This document shows positions 18,180 through 25,081 of a stretch of 64,000 nt of DNA, in pieces. Position numbers and translations under genes: made by a program. The DNA comes from Salinibaculum sp. SYNS191. GTDB lineage: Archaea; Halobacteriota; Halobacteria; Halobacteriales; Haloarculaceae. Where the stretch lies: assembly GCF_037338445.1 (NCBI RefSeq), contig NZ_CP147838.1:3596001-3660000 (forward strand), given 5' to 3'. Position 1 is the stretch's first letter, and each line of letters starts with the position of its first letter. The notes beneath the pieces are model-generated. The model had not been told where the DNA came from. It saw only the letters and a list, made by a program, of their open reading frames with translations, and made no database searches.

Positions 18180-18184
18180 TGTAG

Positions 18185-19090
18185 ATGAGCACCGACGAAT
18201 CCATCAAAGAACGAGTGCAAAACGGACAGAAGGTGGAACCGTCCGACGACCTGCCCCAGGAGTACAGGGAAGCGGCACAGCGGATGATTCAGTTCCACGC
18301 CAACAGCGAAATCGTGGGGACGCTGCCCGAGAAACAGTGGATAAAGAAGGCCCCGTCGCTGCAGCGCAAGCGCGCCATCAGCGCGAAGGTGCAGGACGAG
18401 GCCGGCCACGCGCAGGTACTCTATCGCACGGCCGAGACGCTGGGCCTGAAGACCCGCGCGGAGATGCTCGACGACCTGGTCGAGGGTCGTTCGAAGTACG
18501 CGACGGTCTTCAACTACCCGACCGAGACGTGGGCGGACGCGGGCTACATCGCCATGTTCATCGACGGCGCGGCGATGTTCCGCCAGGGCTCGCTGACCGA
18601 GTCCTCGTATGCCCCCTACGCTCGCGGCCTGCGAAAGATCTGCTACGAGGAGTCGTTCCACGTCAAGCACGGCGAGGACATCGTCCGCTCGCTGGCGACC
18701 GGCTCGAAGAAGGAACAGGACATGATGCAGGAGGCCGTCGACCGCTGGTACCAGCCGACGATGCAGTTCTTCGGCCCGCGCGACGACATGTCCGACCACA
18801 CGGACGATCTCATGGAGTGGGGCCTGAAGGTCAAGAGCAACGACGAACTCCGCCAGCAGTACATCGACGAGTTCTACGTGCCCAAACTGGAGAAGTACGG
18901 GCTGGAGGTGCCCGACGAGAAGATGGAGTACGACGAGGAGAGCGAGCGCTGGAACTTCAGCGAACTCGACTGGGACCACTTCCTCGATGTCTCCCGGGGC
19001 AACGGCCCGATGAACGACGTGCGCCTGGCCGACCGGCGGAAGGCGCTGGAGGACAACGACTGGGTCCGCCGCGCAGCGGGGGTGGCGTGA
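18185..19090 (+). CDS. paaA: 1,2-phenylacetyl-CoA epoxidase subunit A (catalytic), copy 1
   Basis: A 301-residue ferritin-like diiron subunit of the phenylacetyl-CoA epoxidase, which uses O2 and reduced ferredoxin to make the ring-1,2-epoxide. The diiron ligands are visible as SAKVQDEAGHAQVLY (E-x-x-H, near 75) and CYEESFHVKHGEDIV (E-x-x-H, near 155), with NSEIVG supplying another Glu region. Length matches bacterial PaaA (about 310). It is first in a tight cluster: paaB starts one base after the stop. It is strikingly similar along its length to the PaaA at 23271 and less so to that at 26263. Confidence 0.95.
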   Translation: MSTDESIKERVQNGQKVEPSDDLPQEYREAAQRMIQFHANSEIVGTLPEKQWIKKAPSLQRKRAISAKVQDEAGHAQVLYRTAETLGLKTRAEMLDDLVEGRSKYATVFNYPTETWADAGYIAMFIDGAAMFRQGSLTESSYAPYARGLRKICYEESFHVKHGEDIVRSLATGSKKEQDMMQEAVDRWYQPTMQFFGPRDDMSDHTDDLMEWGLKVKSNDELRQQYIDEFYVPKLEKYGLEVPDEKMEYDEESERWNFSELDWDHFLDVSRGNGPMNDVRLADRRKALEDNDWVRRAAGVA

Positions 19091-19091
19091 C

Positions 19092-19367
19092 ATGACGGGC
19101 ACGCCATCGGAGAACGTCTACTACGTCTTCCGTCGGCAGGCCTCCGGCGCGCCGCTGACGGAGGTCGGCAGCGTCGACGCGAAGAACCCCGAACTCGCGA
19201 AGATGTACGCGAAGGACAACTACGCGCGCCGGAAGAAGACGACGAATCTCGTCGTCGTCCGCGAGGACCAGATGCACGAAATCGGCGAGGGAGCCGCCTA
19301 CGGCGGCGTCCTGGAGAAGGAGTACCGCGAGGACTCCGGCTACGACGTGGAGGGCTTCCCGGCATGA
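19092..19367 (+). CDS. paaB: 1,2-phenylacetyl-CoA epoxidase subunit B, copy 1
   Basis: A 91-residue PaaB. It starts with ENVYYVFRRQASGAPLTEVG, followed by VDAKNPELAKMYAKDNYARR and LVVVREDQ, matching the small beta-rich subunit that bridges PaaAC heterodimers. Bacterial PaaB is about 95 residues, so it is full length. It carries no catalytic residues. It overlaps paaC by four bases (ATGA), which implies coupled translation and fixed stoichiometry. Confidence 0.9.
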   Translation: MTGTPSENVYYVFRRQASGAPLTEVGSVDAKNPELAKMYAKDNYARRKKTTNLVVVREDQMHEIGEGAAYGGVLEKEYREDSGYDVEGFPA

Positions 19368-20173
19368 CTGTCACACAGATTGCAGACATCGGCGACGCAG
19401 CGCCAGACGAGTTCGAGCAGGGCCTGGCGGTGGCCCTGCTGGAGGCGGCCGACGACGACCACGTGATGGGGAACAGACTCTCGGACTGGACCGGCGTCGC
19501 GCCGACCGTCGAGGAGGACGTGTCGGTCGGCAACATCGCACAGGACGAACTCGGCCACGCCGAGTCCCTGTACGAGGAGGTGGCCGACCTCGTCGGCTCC
19601 TCGCTCGACCACCTGGCCTACGGGCGCCCGGTCGAGGAGTTCCGCAACGCCCAACTCGTCGAACGGGAGTTCTCCGACTGGGCGGACACGGTCGTCCGGC
19701 AGTACTTTTACGATGTCGCCGACGACATCCGCACGGCCGCCCTGCTGGAGGGTGACCTCGCGGACCGCGACGAGTCCCTGACCGGCTACCTCACGAAGGT
19801 CGACGAGGAGGAGGACTTCCACGCCGAACACGGCGAGGTGTGGCTGGAGACGCTGGCCGACGACGCGGACGGCAAGGAACGCGTCCAGCGCGCCATCGAC
19901 GAGAACTGGGTCGACGCCCTGGCGTTCTTCGAGACGGGTCCCGACGGCATCGACCTGGCCGCGGCCGGCGTCTACGCGCAGTCCCTGGACGCCCAGAGCG
20001 AGGAGTTCGTCGACGAGGTCACTGCGGTTCTGGAGGAGTACGGCTACGACGTGCCCGAGACCGACGTCGAGGACATCGGCGCGGGCCGGGCCGGCAAACA
20101 CACCGACGACCTCGACGACCTGCTCGCGGAGACGCGCGAGGTCCGCGAGCAGGGGGTCGACGTTCCCGCATGA
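19364..20173 (+). CDS. paaC: 1,2-phenylacetyl-CoA epoxidase subunit C, copy 1
   Basis: A 269-residue ferritin-like structural subunit that pairs with PaaA. Typical segments are VSVGNIAQDELGHAESLYEE (near 45-64), WADTVVRQYFYDVADDIR and DEEEDFHAEHGEVWLETLAD. PaaC keeps the four-helix fold but acts as a scaffold rather than the oxygenation centre. Length is slightly above the bacterial 250. The start overlaps paaB, and the stop overlaps paaD (ATGA). Confidence 0.93.
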   Translation: MTVTQIADIGDAAPDEFEQGLAVALLEAADDDHVMGNRLSDWTGVAPTVEEDVSVGNIAQDELGHAESLYEEVADLVGSSLDHLAYGRPVEEFRNAQLVEREFSDWADTVVRQYFYDVADDIRTAALLEGDLADRDESLTGYLTKVDEEEDFHAEHGEVWLETLADDADGKERVQRAIDENWVDALAFFETGPDGIDLAAAGVYAQSLDAQSEEFVDEVTAVLEEYGYDVPETDVEDIGAGRAGKHTDDLDDLLAETREVREQGVDVPA

Positions 20174-20598
20174 CCATGGACGTCGCCAGCCTGCTGGAGC
20201 GGAACGCCCCCGGGTTCGAACTCGACGCGGTCGAGGACGCGTTCCCGGACTACGAGGTGGAGGGCCCGCTCACGGAGGACGACATCTGGGCGGCCCTCGA
20301 AGACGTCGAGGACCCCGAACTGCCGGTCAGTCTGGTGGACCTCGGCCTCATCCGGGACGTGGAACTCGACGGCGGTCACGCCGAAGTCAAGATGACGCTG
20401 ACCTACACCGGCTGTCCCGCCCGCGAGATTATGGTGAAGATGGCCGAGCGCCGCCTCGAACTGATGGACGAGGTCGAGAGCGCGAACGTCGAACTCGACT
20501 ACACGGAGCCGTGGTCGCCGGAGGACATGACCGAGAAGGGTCGCGAACAGCTGGGCGAGGCTGGCTTCGCCTGCTCGCTTAGCGGGAGGGAGGAGTAA
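20170..20598 (+). CDS. paaD: PaaD-like Fe-S assembly/maturation protein, MIP18 (DUF59) domain, copy 1
   Basis: A 142-residue protein with an MIP18/DUF59 domain. EDVEDPELPVSLVDLGLIRD and MTLTYTGCPAREIMVKMAER (near 78-97) carry the conserved DPE..S/PVDLGL and TGCP motifs. In bacteria PaaD is one chain with a C-terminal zinc ribbon and helps mature the epoxidase. Here the ribbon is encoded separately by the next gene, which overlaps by one base (TAATG). Its C-terminus ends EQLGEAGFACSLSGREE, so no truncation within the domain is evident. Confidence 0.9.
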   Translation: MTMDVASLLERNAPGFELDAVEDAFPDYEVEGPLTEDDIWAALEDVEDPELPVSLVDLGLIRDVELDGGHAEVKMTLTYTGCPAREIMVKMAERRLELMDEVESANVELDYTEPWSPEDMTEKGREQLGEAGFACSLSGREE

Positions 20599-20801
20599 TG
20601 CGCGACGTCGACTGGGACGGCTCCTCGTCGGTGGGCAAGAAGATGGACGAGAACGCCGGCCGACCGGTCGACGACGACGAGATAGCGTGTCCCTACTGCG
20701 GGTCGATGGACACCCACGTCGAGAACGCCCGCGGGCCGTCGCTGTGTCGCACCATCTACCACTGCGACAGTTGCGAGAGCCCGTTCGAGCGGTTCGGGTA
20801 A
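20598..20801 (+). CDS. PaaD zinc-ribbon domain as a separate small protein, copy 1
   Basis: 67 residues with a Cys4 ribbon: CPYCGSMDTHVENARGPSLC, then HCDSCESPFERFG at the end. The pattern (CPYCGS...GPSLCR...Y.C..C..PFE.F) is the C-terminal part of bacterial PaaD. It is separated from the DUF59 part by a stop-start overlap and not by a frameshift, since the same split occurs at 24456-24626. The acidic N-terminal 25 residues look like a linker. It probably works with PaaD in metal delivery. Confidence 0.85.
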   Translation: MRDVDWDGSSSVGKKMDENAGRPVDDDEIACPYCGSMDTHVENARGPSLCRTIYHCDSCESPFERFG

Positions 20802-20823
20802 TTTTATACCTGATTGTTACAAT
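20802..20823 (+). promoter_or_regulatory. Internal paa promoter: TATA box plus ATTGTTACAAT dyad
   Basis: TTTTATACC (20802-20810) stands directly after the zinc-ribbon stop codon and 31 bases before the GNAT ATG at 20833. ATTGT-T-ACAAT (20813-20823) lies between TATA and start, where a repressor could act. It implies that the GNAT-ferredoxin unit can be transcribed apart from paaABCD. Confidence 0.45.
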
Positions 20824-20832
20824 TCAGCACAC

Positions 20833-21324
20833 ATGGAATTCGAGACATCACTTGCGGATGCGACGATTCGCACCGCCGGACCGGACGACGCGGAGGGGAT
20901 TATGTCGCTGTGGAACGGCTACGCAGACACGCTGGTTGACTTCGACGAGCGGTTCACGGTGGAGGAAGGCGGCCGCGAGAAGTGGCAGTCCTACTTCACC
21001 AACAGCCTCGTCGAGTCCTCGCGCGGCGACATCCTGCTGGCCGAACGCGACGGCGAGACAGTCGGCGCGCTGGAGGCACGCGTCATCGGCGGCCATCCCG
21101 TCTTCAACTTCGGTAAGCACGGGATGGTCTACGGCCACTACGTCCACCCGGAACACCGCGGCGAGGGCGTCGGGAAAGCGCTCATCGAGGCCGCCGAGGC
21201 GTGGTTCCGCGAGAAGGACATGCCGTTCTGGCGCATCGACGTGCTCCACGGGGTCGAGGAGGAGGAACTCTACCGGGAGTACGGCATGAAACCGATGGAA
21301 GTCACCTACGAGAAGGAGCTGTGA
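20833..21324 (+). CDS. GNAT-family N-acetyltransferase
   Basis: A 163-residue GNAT domain. The acetyl-CoA pyrophosphate loop is HPEHRGEGVGKALIEAAEAW (near 98-117), followed by LYREYGMKPMEVTYEKEL at the end. Family members acetylate small molecules or proteins. It has its own promoter: TTTTATACC at 20802-20810, about 27-31 bases before ATG. The dyad ATTGTTACAAT (20813-20823) lies between the two. Its place inside a paa gene set is unusual and its target is unknown. A ferredoxin gene follows six bases after its stop. Confidence 0.87.
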   Translation: MEFETSLADATIRTAGPDDAEGIMSLWNGYADTLVDFDERFTVEEGGREKWQSYFTNSLVESSRGDILLAERDGETVGALEARVIGGHPVFNFGKHGMVYGHYVHPEHRGEGVGKALIEAAEAWFREKDMPFWRIDVLHGVEEEELYREYGMKPMEVTYEKEL

Positions 21325-21329
21325 GTGCT

Positions 21330-21629
21330 ATGACGGACGCCGCCGACGACGACACGACGACGTACACCTGCGAGTTCGTAAAGGAGGGCGTCGAGATAGA
21401 GGTGCCCGAAGACGAGTACATCCTCGAGGCGGCGCTCGACGAGGGTATCGACCTCCAGTACTCCTGTCTCCAGGGCGTCTGCGCCTCCTGCAGCGCGAAG
21501 GTCGAGGGCGACATCGACCAGAGCGAGGAGCACGTCCTCACCCAGTGGGAGAAACAGCAGGGCTACGGCCTGCTGTGTGTCGCCTACCCGCGCTCTGACC
21601 TGACCATCCACTCCAACGAGGAACCCTGA
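21330..21629 (+). CDS. Plant-type 2Fe-2S ferredoxin (probable electron donor for PaaABC)
   Basis: 99 residues. The plant-type cluster ligands are YSCLQGVCASCSAKVEGDID (C-x4-C-x2-C, near 49-68) and GYGLLCVAYPRSDLTI (fourth Cys). Sequence order matches the C-terminal ferredoxin domain of PaaE, but the flavin/NAD reductase half of PaaE is absent. It is shorter than the halophilic ferredoxin of about 128 residues that carries an acidic insertion. It probably shuttles electrons to the epoxidase from a reductase encoded elsewhere. The start ATG is five bases beyond the GNAT stop. Confidence 0.88.
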   Translation: MTDAADDDTTTYTCEFVKEGVEIEVPEDEYILEAALDEGIDLQYSCLQGVCASCSAKVEGDIDQSEEHVLTQWEKQQGYGLLCVAYPRSDLTIHSNEEP

Positions 21630-21661
21630 CGCGCGTTCGCGGCGACTATTCCTCGCGCCGT

Positions 21662-21691
21662 TGTGGTCCGATATAAACCGTTAAGACCACA
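21662..21691 (+). promoter_or_regulatory. Aldehyde dehydrogenase promoter: TATA box framed by TGTGGTC/GACCACA
   Basis: Perfect seven-base inverted arms TGTGGTC (21662-21668) and GACCACA (21685-21691) enclose ATATAAA (21671-21677), the likely TATA box of the aldehyde dehydrogenase gene at 21713. The same CTGTGGTC octamer occurs at 23227-23234 before the third paaA. Binding there would occlude the basal factors, so a repressor site is inferred. Confidence 0.5.
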
Positions 21692-21712
21692 GAAACCAAG
21701 ATTTGGCCTGCA

Positions 21713-23164
21713 ATGGAGTACTCCGGCCCGACAGACCTGTATATCGACGGCGAGTGGACAGCAGCCCAGAGCGGCGAGACCATCGACACGGAGGACCCGG
21801 CGACCGAGGAGACCTACGCGACGGTCCAGAAGGCCGGGGAGACCGATGTCGACGCGGCCGTCGCGGCGGCCGAAGCGGCGGTCGCCCACGGTTCGGAGTG
21901 GCGCACGATGGACCCCGAGACGCGCCGCCGGAAGGTCCACGCGATGGCCGACGCCATCGAGGAGATGAAAGACGAGATCTCGATGGTCGAGTCCCACGAC
22001 AACGGCAAGACGCCGTTCGAGGCGGGGATGGAGATAGACATGGTCGTCGACACCTTCCGGTACTACGCCGGCTGGACCGACAAGATAGAGGGCAGCGAGA
22101 TTCCCGTCTCGGACGGCCGACTCAACTACACCAAACGCGACCCCGTCGGGGTGACCGCCCACGTCTCCCCGTGGAACTACCCGTTCCAGCTGGCCGGCCG
22201 CAGCCTCGCCCCCGCGCTGGCCACGGGCAACAGCGTCGTCCTCAAGCCCTCCAGCGTGACTCCGCTGTCGGCGCTGTACTACGCGAAGGCCGCCGAGGCG
22301 GCCGACATCCCGGACGGCGTCGTCAACGTCGTTCCCGGCTCGGGGTCCGAGGCGGGTAGCGCACTGGCCGGCCACGAGGGCGTCGACCACGTCACCTTCA
22401 CCGGCTCCACCGGCGTCGGCAAGCACATCCAGCAGGACGCGGCCGACGCCGTCACGAGCGTCACGCTGGAACTCGGCGGGAAGGGTCCGGCCGTCGTCTT
22501 CCCCGACGCGGACCTCGACGCGGCCGCCCGTGGCGTCCAGTACGGCATCTTCATGAACGCCGGCCAGATGTGCTGGGCGAACTCGCGGCTGGTCGTCCAC
22601 GAGGACGTCGCCGACGAGATGGTCGAGAAGATGGCCTCCATCGCCGAGAACATCCCGGTCGGCGGCGGCATCGACGACGACGGCCAGATGGGGCCGGTGG
22701 TCAGCGAGGACCAGCAACGGGAGATTCTCGACTACATCGAGACCGGCAAGGAGGAGGGCGCGACCGTCGCGGCCGGCGGCGGCGTCCCCGAGGACAGGGA
22801 TGTCGGCCACTTCGTCGAGCCGACCGTCTTCGCCGACGTCGACAACGACATGACCGTCGCACGCGAGGAGATATTCGGCCCGGTCCTGTCGATTATCGAG
22901 GTCAGCGACGAGGAGGAGGCGCTGGACGTCGCCAACGACTCGCCCTTCGGGCTGACCGCCTGCGTCTGGACGAACGACCTCACGCGCGCGCACACCGTCG
23001 CCGACCGGCTGGACTACGGGATGGTCATGGTCAACGAGACGCCCAACACCTGGCCGCAGACGCCCTTCGGCGGCACCAAAATGAGCGGGCACGGCCGCGC
23101 GCAGGGCGAGGAGGCCATCAAGGAGTACACCGAGGTCAAGAACGTCCACGTCAAACTGGAGTGA
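21713..23164 (+). CDS. NAD(P)-dependent aldehyde dehydrogenase
   Basis: A 483-residue ALDH of standard length. Visible motifs are HVSPWNYPFQLAGRSLAPAL, the Rossmann loop FTGSTGVGKHIQQDA, the general-base Glu in LELGGKGPAVVF (near 255) and the nucleophile Cys in AGQMCWANSRLVV (near 289). EEIFGPVLSIIEV is near 385. Two roles suit the island: phenylacetaldehyde to phenylacetate, or oxidation of the ring-opened semialdehyde as in the ALDH half of PaaZ. The adjacency to the epoxidase genes and the MaoC gene upstream make the latter attractive, but this is not proven. Confidence 0.9.
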   Translation: MEYSGPTDLYIDGEWTAAQSGETIDTEDPATEETYATVQKAGETDVDAAVAAAEAAVAHGSEWRTMDPETRRRKVHAMADAIEEMKDEISMVESHDNGKTPFEAGMEIDMVVDTFRYYAGWTDKIEGSEIPVSDGRLNYTKRDPVGVTAHVSPWNYPFQLAGRSLAPALATGNSVVLKPSSVTPLSALYYAKAAEAADIPDGVVNVVPGSGSEAGSALAGHEGVDHVTFTGSTGVGKHIQQDAADAVTSVTLELGGKGPAVVFPDADLDAAARGVQYGIFMNAGQMCWANSRLVVHEDVADEMVEKMASIAENIPVGGGIDDDGQMGPVVSEDQQREILDYIETGKEEGATVAAGGGVPEDRDVGHFVEPTVFADVDNDMTVAREEIFGPVLSIIEVSDEEEALDVANDSPFGLTACVWTNDLTRAHTVADRLDYGMVMVNETPNTWPQTPFGGTKMSGHGRAQGEEAIKEYTEVKNVHVKLE

Positions 23165-23270
23165 GCAGCGTCCCGGCGGGCCCACCCCTCCGCTTGCCGC
23201 GACGCTCTGATAAAAACTGCTCTATACTGTGGTCTCCGCTTTTTGGGACCTGCGTAGACTATTGTGGTGT

Positions 23271-24179
23271 ATGAGTCAGTCAAGCACCGAGCGTCTCAAG
23301 GAGCGCGTGCAGAACGGCGAGCAGGTGGAACCGTCGGCGGACCTGCCCGAGGCGTACAGACAGGCGGCCCAGCGGATGATTCAGTTCCAAGCCAACAGCG
23401 AGATAATGGGCACCGTCGCGGAGAAGGAGTGGATACAGAAGGCACCCACGTTCCGCCGCAAGCGGTCGATGAGCGCCAAGGTGCAGGACGAGGTGGGCCA
23501 CGCGCAGGTGCTCTACCGCGTCGCGGAGACGCTGGGGCTGAAGGACCGCGAGGAGATGATGCAGGAACTGCTCGACGGCGACGCGAAGTACATCAACTGG
23601 GTCAACTACGAGACGCCGACGTGGGCAGACGCGGGCTACATCGCCATGTTCATCGACGGTGCGGCGGTGTTCCGCCAGGGCTCGCTGACGGAGTCCTCGT
23701 ATGCCCCCTACGCCCGCGGGCTCCGGAAGATATGCTTCGAGGAGTCCTACCACGTCAAACACGGCGAGGACATCGTCCGGTCGCTGGCCACCGGCTCGAA
23801 GAAGGAACGGGAGATGATTCAGGATGCCGTGGACAGGTGGGCCGGCCCGACGCTGCGCTTCTACGGGCCGCCGAACGACGACTCCGACCACACGGACGAA
23901 CTCATGGAGTGGGGCATCAAGGTCCGCTCGAACGACGAACTGCGCCACACCTACATCAACGACTTCTACGTCCCGAAACTGCAGCGCTACGACCTCGACG
24001 TCCCGGACCTCGTCGTCTACGACGAGGAGAACGAGGAGTACACCCACCGACCGCTGGACTGGGACCGCTTTCTCGACGTGACCCGCGGGAACGGACCGAA
24101 GAACGACGAACGGCTGGCGATGCGTCGCGACGCCGTCGAGAACAACGACTGGGTGCGCCGGGCCGCCGGCGTCGCCTGA
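23271..24179 (+). CDS. paaA: 1,2-phenylacetyl-CoA epoxidase subunit A paralogue, copy 2 (orphan)
   Basis: A 302-residue PaaA very similar to copy 1: RVQNGEQVEPSADLPEAYRQ against RVQNGQKVEPSDDLPQEYRE, with the same C-terminal NDWVRRAAGVA. Both diiron motifs are kept (KVQDEVGHAQVLY and CFEESYHVKHGEDIV). No B, C or D gene follows it; it stands alone after the aldehyde dehydrogenase, so it probably uses the other PaaBC subunits. CTGTGGTC and a TATTGTGGTG element precede the ATG. It looks like a recent duplicate of copy 1 with substitutions around the first iron motif. Confidence 0.93.
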   Translation: MSQSSTERLKERVQNGEQVEPSADLPEAYRQAAQRMIQFQANSEIMGTVAEKEWIQKAPTFRRKRSMSAKVQDEVGHAQVLYRVAETLGLKDREEMMQELLDGDAKYINWVNYETPTWADAGYIAMFIDGAAVFRQGSLTESSYAPYARGLRKICFEESYHVKHGEDIVRSLATGSKKEREMIQDAVDRWAGPTLRFYGPPNDDSDHTDELMEWGIKVRSNDELRHTYINDFYVPKLQRYDLDVPDLVVYDEENEEYTHRPLDWDRFLDVTRGNGPKNDERLAMRRDAVENNDWVRRAAGVA

Positions 24180-24255
24180 GGCTTACGCCCGGTTTTCGTC
24201 GTCAGCACCACGACAGAGACACCCCTTCGCTCGGGAGAGCCGCGACAGCGGGGTC

Positions 24256-24288
24256 GCCGGGTCCCCGAGCGGGGCGACGGGACCCGGC
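24256..24288. terminator. GC-rich hairpin between convergent paa operons
   Basis: A perfect ten-base inverted repeat, GCCGGGTCCC (24256-24265) and GGGACCCGGC (24279-24288), with a 13-base loop. It lies 77 bases after the stop of paaA copy 2 and before the 3' end of the opposite operon. An A/T run (CAAAAAATTTG) follows near 24390. It is likely a transcript-end or insulating hairpin serving both directions; the role is inferred. Confidence 0.45.
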
Positions 24289-24455
24289 CGACCTCCGGGG
24301 TCACCGTTGGGGGTTGTGAGTCGCACTGGCAATCGGGGCGAGTGAGTGACTGCACAACGCGACCCAGGTGTGTGAACATAATACACTATCAAAAAATTTG
24401 TTACTCGGCGGTCGCCGTGAGGGTCGACCACCTCGGTCCCGATGTCGGGGTCGGG

Positions 24456-24623
24456 CTACGAGAACCGCTCGAAGGGCTGCTCGCACTCGTTGCAGTAGTG
24501 CATCGACCGACACAGCGACGGTCCCTTCGGGTGGTCCCGCTCGGTGTCGGTCGACCCGCAGTAGGGACACTCGGCCTGGTCGTACTTCCCGGACGTGTCG
24601 ACGCTTGGGTCTCTATTTCGCAT
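24456..24623 (-). CDS. PaaD zinc-ribbon domain as a separate small protein, copy 2
   Basis: 55 residues: CPYCGSTDTERDHPKGPSLC, then HYCNECEQPFERFS. The Cys4 pattern and GPSLCRS...PFERF ending match copy 1 at 20598. It starts at ATG 24623, two bases after the stop of the DUF59-type paaD, and is the last gene of the minus-strand paa operon. It is shorter at the N-terminus than copy 1. It probably supports maturation of the second epoxidase. Confidence 0.84.
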   Translation of the reverse strand: MRNRDPSVDTSGKYDQAECPYCGSTDTERDHPKGPSLCRSMHYCNECEQPFERFS

Positions 24624-24625
24624 TG

Positions 24626-25081
24626 TCAGACACTCAGTCCGAACTCCCGGAGTGATTCCTTGCCCTGTTCGGTCACCATCTCGACGGTCCAGCCGGGCGA
24701 CCAGACGAGGGTTATCTCGGCCGTCTCGACGCCGTCGACGGCAGCGACGGACTGTTTGACCTCGTTGAGGAGCATGTCGCGGGCGGGACAGCCGGTGTAG
24801 GTCAGCGTCATGTCGACGGTGGCGGTGCCGTCGTCGACGTCGACGCCGTAGATGAGCCCCAGGTCCACGATGGAGATGGGCATCTCGGGGTCCTCGACCC
24901 TGTAAAGCGCCTCCCAGACGCGGCGTTCGACGCCCTCGGCACCTCTCCCGGTGGCCGGGACCTCGTTGTCGGCGGACTCCTTCTCGGCGTACTCGACGTC
25001 GTCGTCGCTGTCGTAGCTGGTGTAGCCACACGCCATGGCGTCGTCGTCGTCCCGCTCCGGGCGCTCGTACTCGCTACTCAT
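24626..25081 (-). CDS. paaD: PaaD-like maturation protein, MIP18 (DUF59) domain, copy 2
   Basis: 151 residues. The DUF59 motifs are VEDPEMPISIVDLGLIYGVD and TLTYTGCPARDMLLNEVKQ. An N-terminal acidic tail of about 50 residues (MSSEYERPERDDDDAMACGY...) is absent from copy 1 and is probably disordered. The protein is expected to help insert or repair the metal centre of the PaaABC complex. It overlaps the paaC stop by eight bases and is followed two bases later by the zinc-ribbon gene. Confidence 0.89.
   Translation of the reverse strand: MSSEYERPERDDDDAMACGYTSYDSDDDVEYAEKESADNEVPATGRGAEGVERRVWEALYRVEDPEMPISIVDLGLIYGVDVDDGTATVDMTLTYTGCPARDMLLNEVKQSVAAVDGVETAEITLVWSPGWTVEMVTEQGKESLREFGLSV

Noticed and set aside
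20598..20801. Frameshift splitting PaaD
   Set aside because: The break is a clean stop-start overlap and the same split recurs in the second cluster, so it is a real gene boundary.
24389..24402. Short A/T tract between convergent paa operons as a transposon remnant
   Set aside because: No terminal repeats, target duplication or transposase fragment is visible; a transcription end signal is simpler.
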